A stretch of DNA of 13,278 nt, taken from the NCBI GenBank assembly GCA_002791255.1, contig PFWS01000036.1, positions 1 through 13,278 on the forward strand, written 5' to 3'. A program made the translations under genes and the position numbers. Below, piece after piece: positions 6,902 to 13,272 of the stretch. The notes under the pieces were generated by a model. The model was given only the letters and a program-made list of their open reading frames with translations. It searched no databases and was not told the origin of the DNA. Position 1 is the first letter of the stretch, and each line of letters opens with the position of its first letter. The DNA is from Candidatus Uhrbacteria bacterium CG_4_9_14_3_um_filter_36_7 (GTDB lineage Bacteria; Patescibacteriota; Patescibacteriia; UBA9934; GWF2-40-263).

Positions 6902-7882
6902 TTGTATATGAATCAACCTATTTATCAGGAAGTCTTTTCTCGCCTACTTGAGGCAAAACACATTCTTTGTTTAGTAGATGAACGCTTAGATGGAGATTCG
7001 CTTGGATCAACAACAGCTTTGGCAGATTATCTTTTATCTTTAGGTAAATCAGTAACTATTCATGTTTCAACAGAGGTTCCAAAAAAATATGCTTTACTTC
7101 CTCATCTTGAACTTTGTCAAACCTACACTGCCCAAACACTTGCAAAATACCCTATAGATCTTGTAATCACCTTCGATTGTTCTGATGAACAATATGTTGA
7201 AATGCTCACTAGCCATCTCTATCCAAAACCATTTCTTATAAACATTGATCATCATCTTACTAATACCCGATTTGGTAATCTCCCACTTGTTTTTCCTGAA
7301 TCCCCTTCCACTACGGAAATTATTCATCAATTTTTTCGACAAAATCATCTCTATCCAAGCACAAAAGCTGCAACCGCTCTTTTGTGCGGAATTGCCTTTG
7401 ATACAGGTATTTTTATGAATGAAAGCACTGGAATCCGAGCATTTGAATCTGCTTCTGAACTTATTTTGGAAGGAGCACAAATTCAACCAGTGATTCAAAT
7501 GATTTTTTCCGGACGATCGATTGATACACTGCGAGTCTGGGGAATTGCTCTTGATCGTCTTTATCTGCACCAAGAACAACAATATCTAAGAACATTTTTA
7601 ACCTCAAAAGATATTGAATCCTCAGGAGTTAATGAGGAAGATATTGGTGGAGCTTTTTCAAATTTTTTAAGTCTAGTAACAGAAATTCCAACTATTTTTT
7701 TTCTTTATGAAACTGGGGGTGGAGTAAAAGTAAGTATGCGCAGTACAACAAAAAATATTGGCTCTCTTGCGAGGTTGTTTGGAGGAGGGGGTCATAAGTA
7801 TGCAGGAGGATTCTTTCTTGCAAATACAAGGCTTGTATATCATCAAAATCAATGGAGTATAGAGGAAAGAAAGCTGGTATGA
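6902..7882 (+). CDS. DHH/DHHA1-family phosphoesterase (NrnA-like)
   Basis: NrnA-type enzymes degrade short oligonucleotides (nanoRNA), pAp or cyclic-dinucleotide products using two Mn ions, in the cytosol. Counting from the TTG, motifs are LDGDSLGS (29-36, motif I), FDCSD (91-95, motif II), the name-giving DHH (116-118), FDTG (166-169) and the DHHA1 substrate loop GGGGHKYAGG (294-303). The 326-residue length is usual. In motif I the normal His of HxxPDGD appears as Asp (D26). Two starts compete: TTG at 6902, seven bases after a GAGG (6891-6894), and ATG at 6908. If the promoter at 6862-6890 is used, the GAGG would not be transcribed, which favours the ATG. Which substrate it prefers cannot be read from the sequence. 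clpP follows 27 bp downstream. Confidence 0.9.
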   Translation: MYMNQPIYQEVFSRLLEAKHILCLVDERLDGDSLGSTTALADYLLSLGKSVTIHVSTEVPKKYALLPHLELCQTYTAQTLAKYPIDLVITFDCSDEQYVEMLTSHLYPKPFLINIDHHLTNTRFGNLPLVFPESPSTTEIIHQFFRQNHLYPSTKAATALLCGIAFDTGIFMNESTGIRAFESASELILEGAQIQPVIQMIFSGRSIDTLRVWGIALDRLYLHQEQQYLRTFLTSKDIESSGVNEEDIGGAFSNFLSLVTEIPTIFFLYETGGGVKVSMRSTTKNIGSLARLFGGGGHKYAGGFFLANTRLVYHQNQWSIEERKLV

Positions 7883-7888
7883 TACAAT
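7880..7888 (+). promoter_or_regulatory. Extended -10 element for clpP
   Basis: TGA (7880-7882), which is also the stop codon of the DHH gene, is directly followed by TACAAT (7883-7888), forming a TGn extended -10. No -35 is apparent at 17 bp. The predicted start near 7895 gives a leader of about 15 nt. clpP may also be read from the upstream gene. Confidence 0.5.
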
Positions 7889-7909
7889 ATTATTTCATGA
7901 GAAATTTTT

Positions 7910-8533
7910 ATGGAAACATTATCATCAAATTTATCAAAACAAGAAACACGTTCACAATTCCTTATTCCAACGGTTATTGAAAAAACAAACTATGGTGAGC
8001 GGGTTTATGATATATATTCTCGCTTACTAAAAGATAGAATTATTTTTTTAGGGAATGCTATTGATGATACAGTCGCCAATACAATCATTGCTCAATTATT
8101 ATTTCTTGAGAGCCAAGATCAGACAAAAGATATTAAACTTTACATCAATTCTCCAGGTGGTTCTGTAAGTGCTGGACTTGCTATATATGATGCTATGCAA
8201 TATGTAAAAACAGATGTATCAACAATTTGTATTGGAATGGCCGCTTCTATGTCTGCTGTTTTACTTGCTGCCGGAGCAAAACAAAAACGTTTTATTTTGC
8301 CAAATTCAGAAGTCATGATTCATCAAGTGCTTGGAGGAGTCGAAGGACAAGCTACAGATATTAAAATTCATGCGGAACGGATTCTTAGAGTTAAAGATCG
8401 TTTAAATGAAATTTTAGCAAAACATACAGGTCAACCAAAATCTCGAGTAGAAAAGAATACTGATCGTGATTATTTTCTTGATCCATCTGAGGCTGTTGAA
8501 TACGGTATTGTGGATAAAGTTATTAAAAAATGA
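7910..8533 (+). CDS. clpP: ATP-dependent Clp protease proteolytic subunit ClpP
   Basis: ClpP forms a double heptameric serine-protease chamber fed by ClpX or ClpA/C unfoldases; none of these is in the window. The 207-residue length is standard. The catalytic triad is visible: Ser113 in GMAASMSA, His138 in MIHQ and Asp187 in TDRDYF. Other hallmarks are LLKDRIIFLGNAIDD (39-53), the YINSPGGSVSAGLAIYD substrate-groove strand (78-94) and the C-terminal EAVEYGIVDKV. An N-terminal extension of about 15 residues (METLSSNLSKQETRS) may be a propeptide. It starts at an ATG with only a weak GAGA upstream. A strong terminator follows. Confidence 0.97.
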   Translation: METLSSNLSKQETRSQFLIPTVIEKTNYGERVYDIYSRLLKDRIIFLGNAIDDTVANTIIAQLLFLESQDQTKDIKLYINSPGGSVSAGLAIYDAMQYVKTDVSTICIGMAASMSAVLLAAGAKQKRFILPNSEVMIHQVLGGVEGQATDIKIHAERILRVKDRLNEILAKHTGQPKSRVEKNTDRDYFLDPSEAVEYGIVDKVIKK

Positions 8534-8542
8534 AAAATAACT

Positions 8543-8586
8543 AAAAAATCACCTTTTTTAGAAGAAAAATTAAAGGTGATTTTTTT
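8543..8586. terminator. Terminator downstream of clpP
   Basis: A stem of 13-14 bp pairs 8543-8556 with 8572-8585 (AAAAAATCACCTTT with AAAGGTGATTTTTT), with a loop of about 15 nt, and ends in a T-run to 8586. The flanking A-run makes it usable from the minus strand as well, so it could also end any transcript coming from the vanW side. Confidence 0.88.
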
Positions 8587-8618
8587 ATATAAAACAAAGC
8601 ATTTATTTAATCAATCCC

Positions 8619-8647
8619 TTGACAAAAGACGGATTTTCTTATATACT
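8619..8647 (+). promoter_or_regulatory. Strong promoter with no protein gene downstream
   Basis: Perfect -35 TTGACA (8619-8624), a 17-nt spacer and -10 TATACT (8642-8647). The predicted start is near 8653. It lies past the clpP terminator and points into the gap before the tail of the vanW gene, where the plus strand has no credible protein frame. This suggests a non-coding RNA. Confidence 0.65.
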
Positions 8648-8803
8648 CAAACGTTCATCGTAAATACGTTGTTGTGAATAACCTGCAGGCACGACAAGAA
8701 TGGAGTTTTTATCAGGGGTAATTTCAGGTCTTTTTGACTCGACATTTCCACTGAATAAACTTCTTGCCTGCAGCTTTTTCCCAATGACGTTTTTTCTTTT
8801 GCC
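8639..8803 (-). other. Protein-like open frame without a start codon
   Basis: Between stops at 8804-8806 and 8639-8641 the minus strand has 54 open codons that read like real protein, for example SGNVESKRPEITPDK and ILVVPAGYSQQRIYDERLSI before TAA. No ATG or TTG start suits it; the only GTG is near the end, and ATT at 8783-8785 is the best rare-start candidate. A single-base slip in the run of six T (8790-8795) would join it to another frame upstream, but that frame also carries two stops. It follows vanW by about 75 bp and could end at the terminator at 8543-8586. It may be a decayed gene, a small gene with a rare start, or chance. Confidence 0.3.
8653..8800 (+). ncRNA. Candidate rod-shaped small RNA
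   Basis: The transcript predicted from the promoter at 8619-8647 would be about 140-150 nt and could fold as a rod. Pairings seen are GTTCAT (8653-8658) with ATGAC (8784-8788, one bulge), CTGCAGGCA (8683-8691) with TGCCTGCAG (8765-8773), TTTATCAG (8708-8715) with CTGAATAAA (8751-8759, one bulge), and GGTC (8727-8730) with GACT (8736-8739). A T-rich run (8790-8800) follows the closing stem. Strong promoter, paired ends and an internal bubble recall 6S RNA, but I see no 6S sequence signature. It is not SRP RNA, RNase P RNA or tmRNA by their known motifs. A competing minus-strand protein-like frame covers the same DNA. Confidence 0.35.
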
Positions 8804-8879
8804 TCAATAATCTATATTTATATATTACGAATTTTTAAAAACATAGCAAGAATAAATGTGGATAAATCACCTCAACAAA

Positions 8880-10769
8880 CTACGGAAGTTCAACCGAATC
8901 TTCCAAAGAAGATGAATTATTTTCATCTGTGTTCTGCTCAAATGAAGGTGGCTCTATTCCCAGTAAACAAATTTCTGGTAAAGCTCGGTAATGCGAGGAA
9001 AAAATACGCTCTTGTTTTTCTTTGTCTGGATATTCAACAATATAGGTAAATTGTGCATCTGCTCCTGGATGGGCGGACTGACATTTTTCTTCACCTGGTG
9101 ATAGATCAGTTGTCTCAATAACCCGTTTTGGTCCAGTTGGAATCCAACGCAAAACTTCTGGAGGAGTATAGTAACCCTTTCTTCCATCTGATGTTCCCCA
9201 AAAAGAAAAACGCAACTCGGTTTCATCAAGATCAACCTCTGTTTGGATTAAAATGGTATGGTCTGTATCATTAAAAAACCGAAAGTCAGGGGCTGGATCA
9301 TAAATCGTTGCATCAGTTCCAGGATTGTTGTTAATAAGATCATTATAATAATTCACCACAAGTGAATGATTTTGCCGTTCAATAATGGGCAATCCTGCAT
9401 TCATGCTTGTACGAAAAATAGTGGTTCCTATCTGACATAATCCACCTCCAAATTCAGGAGTAATTTTATCTCCCCTAATCACCAGTTCTGGTACATAACC
9501 ATTTTCCGCTGTAAAAGGACCAAGTGCGAAAAGCAAAGAGAATGTTTCTCCTGGTTTTATAAGTAGTCCATGGAGTAGATGTGCTCCATTTTGAATATTT
9601 TTTATACGATTCAATGGACTTCCAGCAAATCGAGATATTCCTACTCCAAGCAGTTCAACAATACCTAAATCATTTAAATCTTCATTGGTAACTTCTGGAA
9701 TAAGAATTTTTGTCACAATTTCGGTTTCTGTATTTGCTTGATTAAACATTTGAGTAATTTGTTTATGGGTTGCTTCTCGATCAAGTGTTTGCCCAGTACG
9801 ACTTGGAATAAATTGAACTACGCGACTTTGTTCAAGAGCAAAAACAGCATTTTGTACTTTTATCTCAATTTCTTTTTCTATTTGATTAAAAAGATCTGAA
9901 ATAGATTCATCTGATAAAGTAAGAGTAACGCTTTGATCTAGTTTTTCTGGAATCAGTCCTTGGCGTCGCATATCAGCAGAAATTTCCCAAACCATAACAG
10001 ACTTTCCAGAAGAATACATTAAACGCATGGTTGGTTCATTAATAATACTAGAAGCCTTCATTAAAAGTGGTTCAATATCTTCTTCGGTTATTTGTGGAGT
10101 TACAGAAATAAAAGGAATGATAATTTTTGAGCTATCAAGAACCCCTAATTGATTTATGAGTTTATCAAAAAATAATTTATATGAAAATTCTTGACCCAAT
10201 TTTGAAGGAACTAGTATTGGCTGCCATTTATTTTCATTTTCATCAAAAATAAAAGAAAAAGAGGCATTTTTTGCTTGTGTATAATCTTCTTTAAATAGCT
10301 CGGTAAGCTGCTTTTTTAAAGCATCTATTTGAAGTTCTATTGGGATAGAAATGAAATGTTTTGATGAATAGGAAAATAGAAGGTAAAAACCATCGATAAA
10401 CCAATGAGATGAACGGTTCTGATAAAAAGCTTCATCAAGTGCTTTTTTAATATCAAAAGAAATAGTTTCTAGAAAAATATCATCTGCCGCTGTTGTCATG
10501 GAAGAAAATGAAAGGTGTTTAGTTTTTTGGTTTATGGAAACATCTATTCCAGAAACCATTAAGTAATCGGTAGCGCGCTCGAGCTGTTGTCTTGCTTGTT
10601 CGCGAGTTTGTCCACCCACAGCAAATGGGCCAATAAAAGTATTTGGCGCTATACGAGTTTGATATGTTTTATGAAGAAAAAAAATTCCAAATAATAGAAA
10701 AAACAGGCCACCTATAAATAAACTGGCGCTAATTACTAATCGGTGATTAATTCTCTCGAAGAATTTCAT
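8880..10769 (-). CDS. VanW-domain envelope protein with N-terminal membrane anchor
   Basis: A 629-residue protein. Residues about 11-33 form one hydrophobic helix (LVISASLFIGGLFFLLFGIF), preceded by basic residues: an anchor that places the rest outside the membrane. Residues about 40-365 look like two repeats of the peptidoglycan-binding domain often found ahead of VanW (VGGQTREQARQQLE at 51-64; FIPSRTGQTLDREAT at 320-334). The VanW domain spans about 375-525, with RIKNIQNGAHLLHGLLIKPGETFS, PEFGGGLCQIGTTIFR (438-453) and IIERQNHS. A G5-like tail (about 545-605) and a low-complexity acidic end follow. VanW was named from vancomycin gene clusters, but its biochemical role is unresolved; cell-wall binding is inferred. 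It overlaps the upstream 76-residue gene by 23 bp, implying coupled translation. Confidence 0.92.
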   Translation of the reverse strand: MKFFERINHRLVISASLFIGGLFFLLFGIFFLHKTYQTRIAPNTFIGPFAVGGQTREQARQQLERATDYLMVSGIDVSINQKTKHLSFSSMTTAADDIFLETISFDIKKALDEAFYQNRSSHWFIDGFYLLFSYSSKHFISIPIELQIDALKKQLTELFKEDYTQAKNASFSFIFDENENKWQPILVPSKLGQEFSYKLFFDKLINQLGVLDSSKIIIPFISVTPQITEEDIEPLLMKASSIINEPTMRLMYSSGKSVMVWEISADMRRQGLIPEKLDQSVTLTLSDESISDLFNQIEKEIEIKVQNAVFALEQSRVVQFIPSRTGQTLDREATHKQITQMFNQANTETEIVTKILIPEVTNEDLNDLGIVELLGVGISRFAGSPLNRIKNIQNGAHLLHGLLIKPGETFSLLFALGPFTAENGYVPELVIRGDKITPEFGGGLCQIGTTIFRTSMNAGLPIIERQNHSLVVNYYNDLINNNPGTDATIYDPAPDFRFFNDTDHTILIQTEVDLDETELRFSFWGTSDGRKGYYTPPEVLRWIPTGPKRVIETTDLSPGEEKCQSAHPGADAQFTYIVEYPDKEKQERIFSSHYRALPEICLLGIEPPSFEQNTDENNSSSLEDSVELP

Positions 10770-10977
10770 TTAATAAATATTTAGAGAGACGCAAACGCTC
10801 TTGTTCAATATCTGAACCCACCATGACCATAAGAGAGATTGGTGTTTCTAAGGGCAAATCTTCGTAAAGAGGAATACGGGGCCAATGAAGCATCTGGCCA
10901 TCTTCTAATTCAAAGACAATATGTTTGTCATCTTTTTTAATAATTTTTCCTTGTATCATTTGGGGTAATTTATCCAT
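10747..10977 (-). CDS. Conserved-looking 76-residue protein, function unknown
   Basis: I do not recognise this family. Residues about 5-50 alternate as short strands (MIQGKIIKKDDKHIVFELEDGQMLHWPRI), with a Gly or Asp at the turns, suggesting a small beta-barrel. Residues about 55-75 form an amphipathic helix ending in LSKYLLNEILREN. It is acidic overall, with no signal peptide or membrane helix, so cytosolic. It begins 4 bp after the hsp20 stop and its end overlaps the vanW start by 23 bp, so the three genes are almost certainly co-translated. That constant contact with vanW suggests a linked role, but none can be assigned. Confidence 0.85.
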   Translation of the reverse strand: MDKLPQMIQGKIIKKDDKHIVFELEDGQMLHWPRIPLYEDLPLETPISLMVMVGSDIEQERLRLSKYLLNEILREN

Positions 10978-10981
10978 AGAA

Positions 10982-11380
10982 TCAGGATTCTAATTCAAAA
11001 ACCTGAATTTGTGAATCTGTATGAGCTTTTGGCAAGCTAATCGTTAAAATACCAGCTTGTAGAATGGCTTGTGATTTTTCTGGATGAATTTGAGTTGGTA
11101 AAATAATTGACCTAGAAAATTCACCCCAATGACATTCTTGAATATGAATCATCTCTATTTGATCACAATCGGTTTTCATAAACGAACGTTTTCCACGAAT
11201 GGTAACAGTATCTAGGGTAATATGAATGTCCAAATCTTCGGCTTTTACACCAGCAATAGCAGTTCGAATAACTAAAGAGTTTTCTGTTTCAACCACATCA
11301 ACCAAAAGCTGACCCTCTTGCTCTGGGAGTCCATATTCTTTTAATGAATCTATGGAATAGGAAAAATGTTGATATGACAC
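10982..11380 (-). CDS. Small heat-shock protein, Hsp20/alpha-crystallin family
   Basis: An ATP-independent holdase that keeps unfolding proteins soluble. The alpha-crystallin domain covers about residues 24-120. It starts at GQLLVDVVETENSLVIRTAI, continues through AGVKAEDLDIHITLDTVTIRGKR and closes with WGEFSRSIILP and the hallmark AILQAGILTISLPK (A-x-x-x-G-x-L). A short C-terminal IQV could serve as the I-x-I/V docking motif. The 132 residues are near the family minimum, with a short N-terminal arm. It starts with GTG at 11380; an in-frame stop at 11393-11395 rules out much extension. No Shine-Dalgarno site or convincing promoter, and no CIRCE-type operator, is visible upstream. It leads a tight three-gene unit with the 76-residue protein and the VanW protein. 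Confidence 0.93.
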   Translation of the reverse strand: MSYQHFSYSIDSLKEYGLPEQEGQLLVDVVETENSLVIRTAIAGVKAEDLDIHITLDTVTIRGKRSFMKTDCDQIEMIHIQECHWGEFSRSIILPTQIHPEKSQAILQAGILTISLPKAHTDSQIQVFELES

Positions 11381-11438
11381 AAGTACAATAAACTAAAATG
11401 ATCAAACAAAAAATTTGTATTATGTTGTTAAACGAATA

Positions 11439-12122
11439 TTATGACCTAATTCGATAGTGACGAACATATTCATAAAGAGGACCAAGAGTAAACCCAATCG
11501 TGCCAAACCAAAGCCATTGTTCAATTCCTTTACTTGTTGAAGGGATTTGAGAAATGATAAATGAAAGTCGAATGGAAAAAATCCCTTCTAATAACCAGAG
11601 AAGAAGCATGATAAAACATCCAGAAATAATTGCGTTACCTATAAGGTCTCGGCGCCCAATCAACATATAAATTCCTACAAGAAGACCTGCTACAACAAAT
11701 GCAAAAATAATTTGTTGTTCAAATAAAAAAGTTAAAAGAAGGGAAAGACCACTCCAAATACTTAATATAAAAATTAATACAAAAAACCAATGGCTGGCTG
11801 AAGGATCAATTTTGATCTTTTTTTTCTTTTTTACTGATAAAAAAGAAGATGCGAATAAAATTTCATAGATAACCGCTGAGATACCACATAAAGAAAAAAC
11901 AAAAAGCAAATCTTCCCACCGAATCGCACTTATATGAATAAAATCTTGTCCCTGAACAAATCTAACAATAACTAACCATAAAATACCAGGAGTCAAAAAT
12001 AAACCAGCTAAACTTATTAGTATTTGTTCCACACGAGTCTTCTTGGAAAGAAAAAATAAAAGACACCAAAGAAGAAACAGTGATAGAGAAAGAAAAAATA
12101 AAGGTGTGCCAAACATAAACAT
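11439..12122 (-). CDS. Seven-helix membrane protein with lycopene-cyclase-like repeats
   Basis: A 227-residue protein with about seven hydrophobic helices (about 6-26, 33-56, 70-90, 111-134, 137-156, 163-183, 200-220). Helices 3 and 7 share a pattern: E70-D-L-L-F ... G ... Y86-E87 and E201-Q-W-L-W-F ... G ... Y217-E218, each with 17 residues between the two Glu. This duplicated E...F...G...YE arrangement resembles the lycopene cyclase domain of CarR/CrtYcd-type proteins and of related proteins found in CPR genomes. A basic loop (KKKKKIKI, 98-105) suggests a cytoplasmic face. No carotenoid gene is nearby, so cyclase activity is not supported. It starts at an ATG with no Shine-Dalgarno site; a second ATG two codons later is also possible. 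Confidence 0.85.
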   Translation of the reverse strand: MFMFGTPLFFLSLSLFLLWCLLFFLSKKTRVEQILISLAGLFLTPGILWLVIVRFVQGQDFIHISAIRWEDLLFVFSLCGISAVIYEILFASSFLSVKKKKKIKIDPSASHWFFVLIFILSIWSGLSLLLTFLFEQQIIFAFVVAGLLVGIYMLIGRRDLIGNAIISGCFIMLLLWLLEGIFSIRLSFIISQIPSTSKGIEQWLWFGTIGFTLGPLYEYVRHYRIRS

Positions 12123-12162
12123 CTTATTTTTTTATTCTACCCTAGAAAGACCGCTTCTACAA
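12116..12162 (-). promoter_or_regulatory. Weak promoter for the membrane-protein gene
   Basis: -10 TAGAAT (12134-12139) lies 11 nt before the ATG at 12122, and TTGTAG (12157-12162) is 17 bp further upstream as a weak -35. It overlaps the end of the methyltransferase gene. If used, the mRNA leader would be about 5 nt. Confidence 0.35.
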
Positions 12163-12171
12163 TGAGGCGGT
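12150..12171. terminator. Hairpin overlapping the end of the methyltransferase gene
   Basis: An 8-bp stem pairs ACCGCTTC (12150-12157) with GAGGCGGT (12164-12171), with one G-U pair and a 6-nt loop. On the plus strand it is followed by TTTTT, on the minus strand only by TCTTTC. It covers the stop codon and last codons of the minus-strand methyltransferase gene. It is a weak terminator for that gene at best. Confidence 0.35.
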
Positions 12172-13068
12172 TTTTAAAAATTTAACCACAAAAAATCCTT
12201 CAAATGATTGATTGGGTAGTAAATAAAAACCAGCTGGTTTTGCAAGCCAAGTTGAATTTATAGAAAAAGAACATGAAACAGGACGTACAGATGAATAAGT
12301 TTTTAAAACCCACTCAACCATCTGTTCGTTTTCTTCATAAGAAAGTGTACAGGTTGAATAAACAAGCGTGCCACCTATTTTAAGGGCTTGAAAACCTGAT
12401 CGTAAAAGACGCCGCTGGAGCTTTGTGTGTTTAAGAATATTTTTTTGCGACCAAAATTTATAGGTTCGAGGTTCTTGCAAATAAATACGTCCTTCAGCCG
12501 AACAAGGGGCGTCAACAAGCACTCGATCAAATAATTCATTCATACTATCAGGAAGAACTGTGGAATCTAACTCATAAATATCAGCGATCTTAACTCCCTG
12601 TTTTTGTATCGTATATTGAAGTTTTTGAAAACGGACGGGATTATTTTCACAAGCTACAATTTTTCCTTGGTTTTCCATAAGCGCGGCTATTTGGCTTGTT
12701 TTACTTCCCGGAGCCGCACAAAGATCTAAAATCATCTCTGCTGGCTTTGGGTCAAGCAAAATAACAGGGATCATAGAACTTATTCCCTGTAAATAAACCC
12801 ACCCATTTTTTACAAGATCATGATTTAGTAATCCACAATCGTTTTTATTACGGATAATAAACGCGTGCGGAATCTGTTTTATACGTTCAAATAAAATATG
12901 ATCCTGCCCCAAAATATCCATTACTTGTTCATCGGTCGTCTTAAGTGTATTAACTCGAAAACTTGATAAACGTTTTGTTTCAAACGCTTTTAGTATTTGT
13001 AAAAAATTCCTCCTGCCAAATTGCTGTTCTAAACGAGAAATTAATTTAATAGATAAATCGGTTTTCAT
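12157..13068 (-). CDS. RNA m5C methyltransferase, NOL1/NOP2/Sun family
   Basis: It transfers a methyl group from S-adenosylmethionine to C5 of a cytidine in RNA, most likely rRNA (RsmB/RsmF relatives). The 303 residues are a minimal core. There is an N-terminal substrate-binding part with FRVNTLKTT (about 37-45), then motif I LDLCAAPGSKTSQIA (about 134-148). The motif IV catalytic-pair Cys lies in DAPCSAEG and the motif VI Cys in YSTCTLSYEENE. The C-terminal FEGFFVVKFLK is the usual last strand. The NusB-like domain of RsmB and the PUA-like tail of RsmF are both missing, so the exact target cannot be named. It starts at the ATG at 13068. A TGT-TAAAAT extended -10 (13079-13087) ends 10 nt before the ATG, so its transcript would be nearly leaderless. 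Confidence 0.94.
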   Translation of the reverse strand: MKTDLSIKLISRLEQQFGRRNFLQILKAFETKRLSSFRVNTLKTTDEQVMDILGQDHILFERIKQIPHAFIIRNKNDCGLLNHDLVKNGWVYLQGISSMIPVILLDPKPAEMILDLCAAPGSKTSQIAALMENQGKIVACENNPVRFQKLQYTIQKQGVKIADIYELDSTVLPDSMNELFDRVLVDAPCSAEGRIYLQEPRTYKFWSQKNILKHTKLQRRLLRSGFQALKIGGTLVYSTCTLSYEENEQMVEWVLKTYSSVRPVSCSFSINSTWLAKPAGFYLLPNQSFEGFFVVKFLKTASL

Positions 13069-13078
13069 AAGAGAACTA

Positions 13079-13087
13079 ATTTTAACA
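13079..13087 (-). promoter_or_regulatory. Extended -10 element of the methyltransferase gene
   Basis: On the minus strand TGT directly precedes TAAAAT (13079-13084), an extended -10 ending 10 nt before the ATG. The TTGACA just upstream (13095-13100) is only about 10 bp away, too close to serve as its -35. Confidence 0.4.
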
Positions 13088-13092
13088 CACCC

Positions 13093-13121
13093 TTGTCAAA
13101 TATTTTTTATCATCATATAAC
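13093..13121 (+). promoter_or_regulatory. Promoter of the terminal small ORF
   Basis: -35 TTGTCA (13093-13098), a 17-nt spacer and -10 TATAAC (13116-13121). The predicted start is near 13128, about 46 nt before the small ORF. A short AGAG/CTCT hairpin with a G4 loop (13126-13137) lies at the very 5' end of the transcript. Confidence 0.65.
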
Positions 13122-13173
13122 AAAAAGAGGGGGCTCTGTAATCCTACATCTAAATCTAACCTAAGGAGATAAA

Positions 13174-13272
13174 ATGGAACGAATTGAGGTTTTACTTGTC
13201 CCTGGAACGATCGCAAATTTCCAAGTGGGGTTTCTTGGAGCTTTGAATTACGAAAGTCCTCATAAAGCCTAA
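13174..13272 (+). CDS. 32-residue small protein, or leader peptide
   Basis: The ATG at 13174 follows TAAGGAGA (13163-13170), the best Shine-Dalgarno sequence in the window, at an ideal distance. A good promoter lies upstream. The frame is complete: it begins MERIEVLLVPGTIANFQVG, ends in ALNYESPHKA and stops with TAA six bases before the window edge. Residues about 5-24 are mildly hydrophobic with Gly, Val and Phe, but this is not a clear signal peptide or membrane helix. I do not recognise it. It could be a free small protein, a leader peptide controlling a gene beyond the window, or the start of a disrupted gene. It is divergent from the methyltransferase gene. Confidence 0.6.
   Translation: MERIEVLLVPGTIANFQVGFLGALNYESPHKA

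Noticed and set aside
7094..7582. 162-codon minus-strand frame
   Set aside because: It is antisense to the DHH phosphoesterase, whose motifs are unambiguous; the shadow frame has no recognisable motif.
8804..8844. Upstream ATG (8842-8844) that might start the small minus-strand frame before vanW's end
   Set aside because: Its frame meets TAA (8818-8820) and TAG (8812-8814) and would also need a frameshift in a T6 run; too many defects to call a gene.
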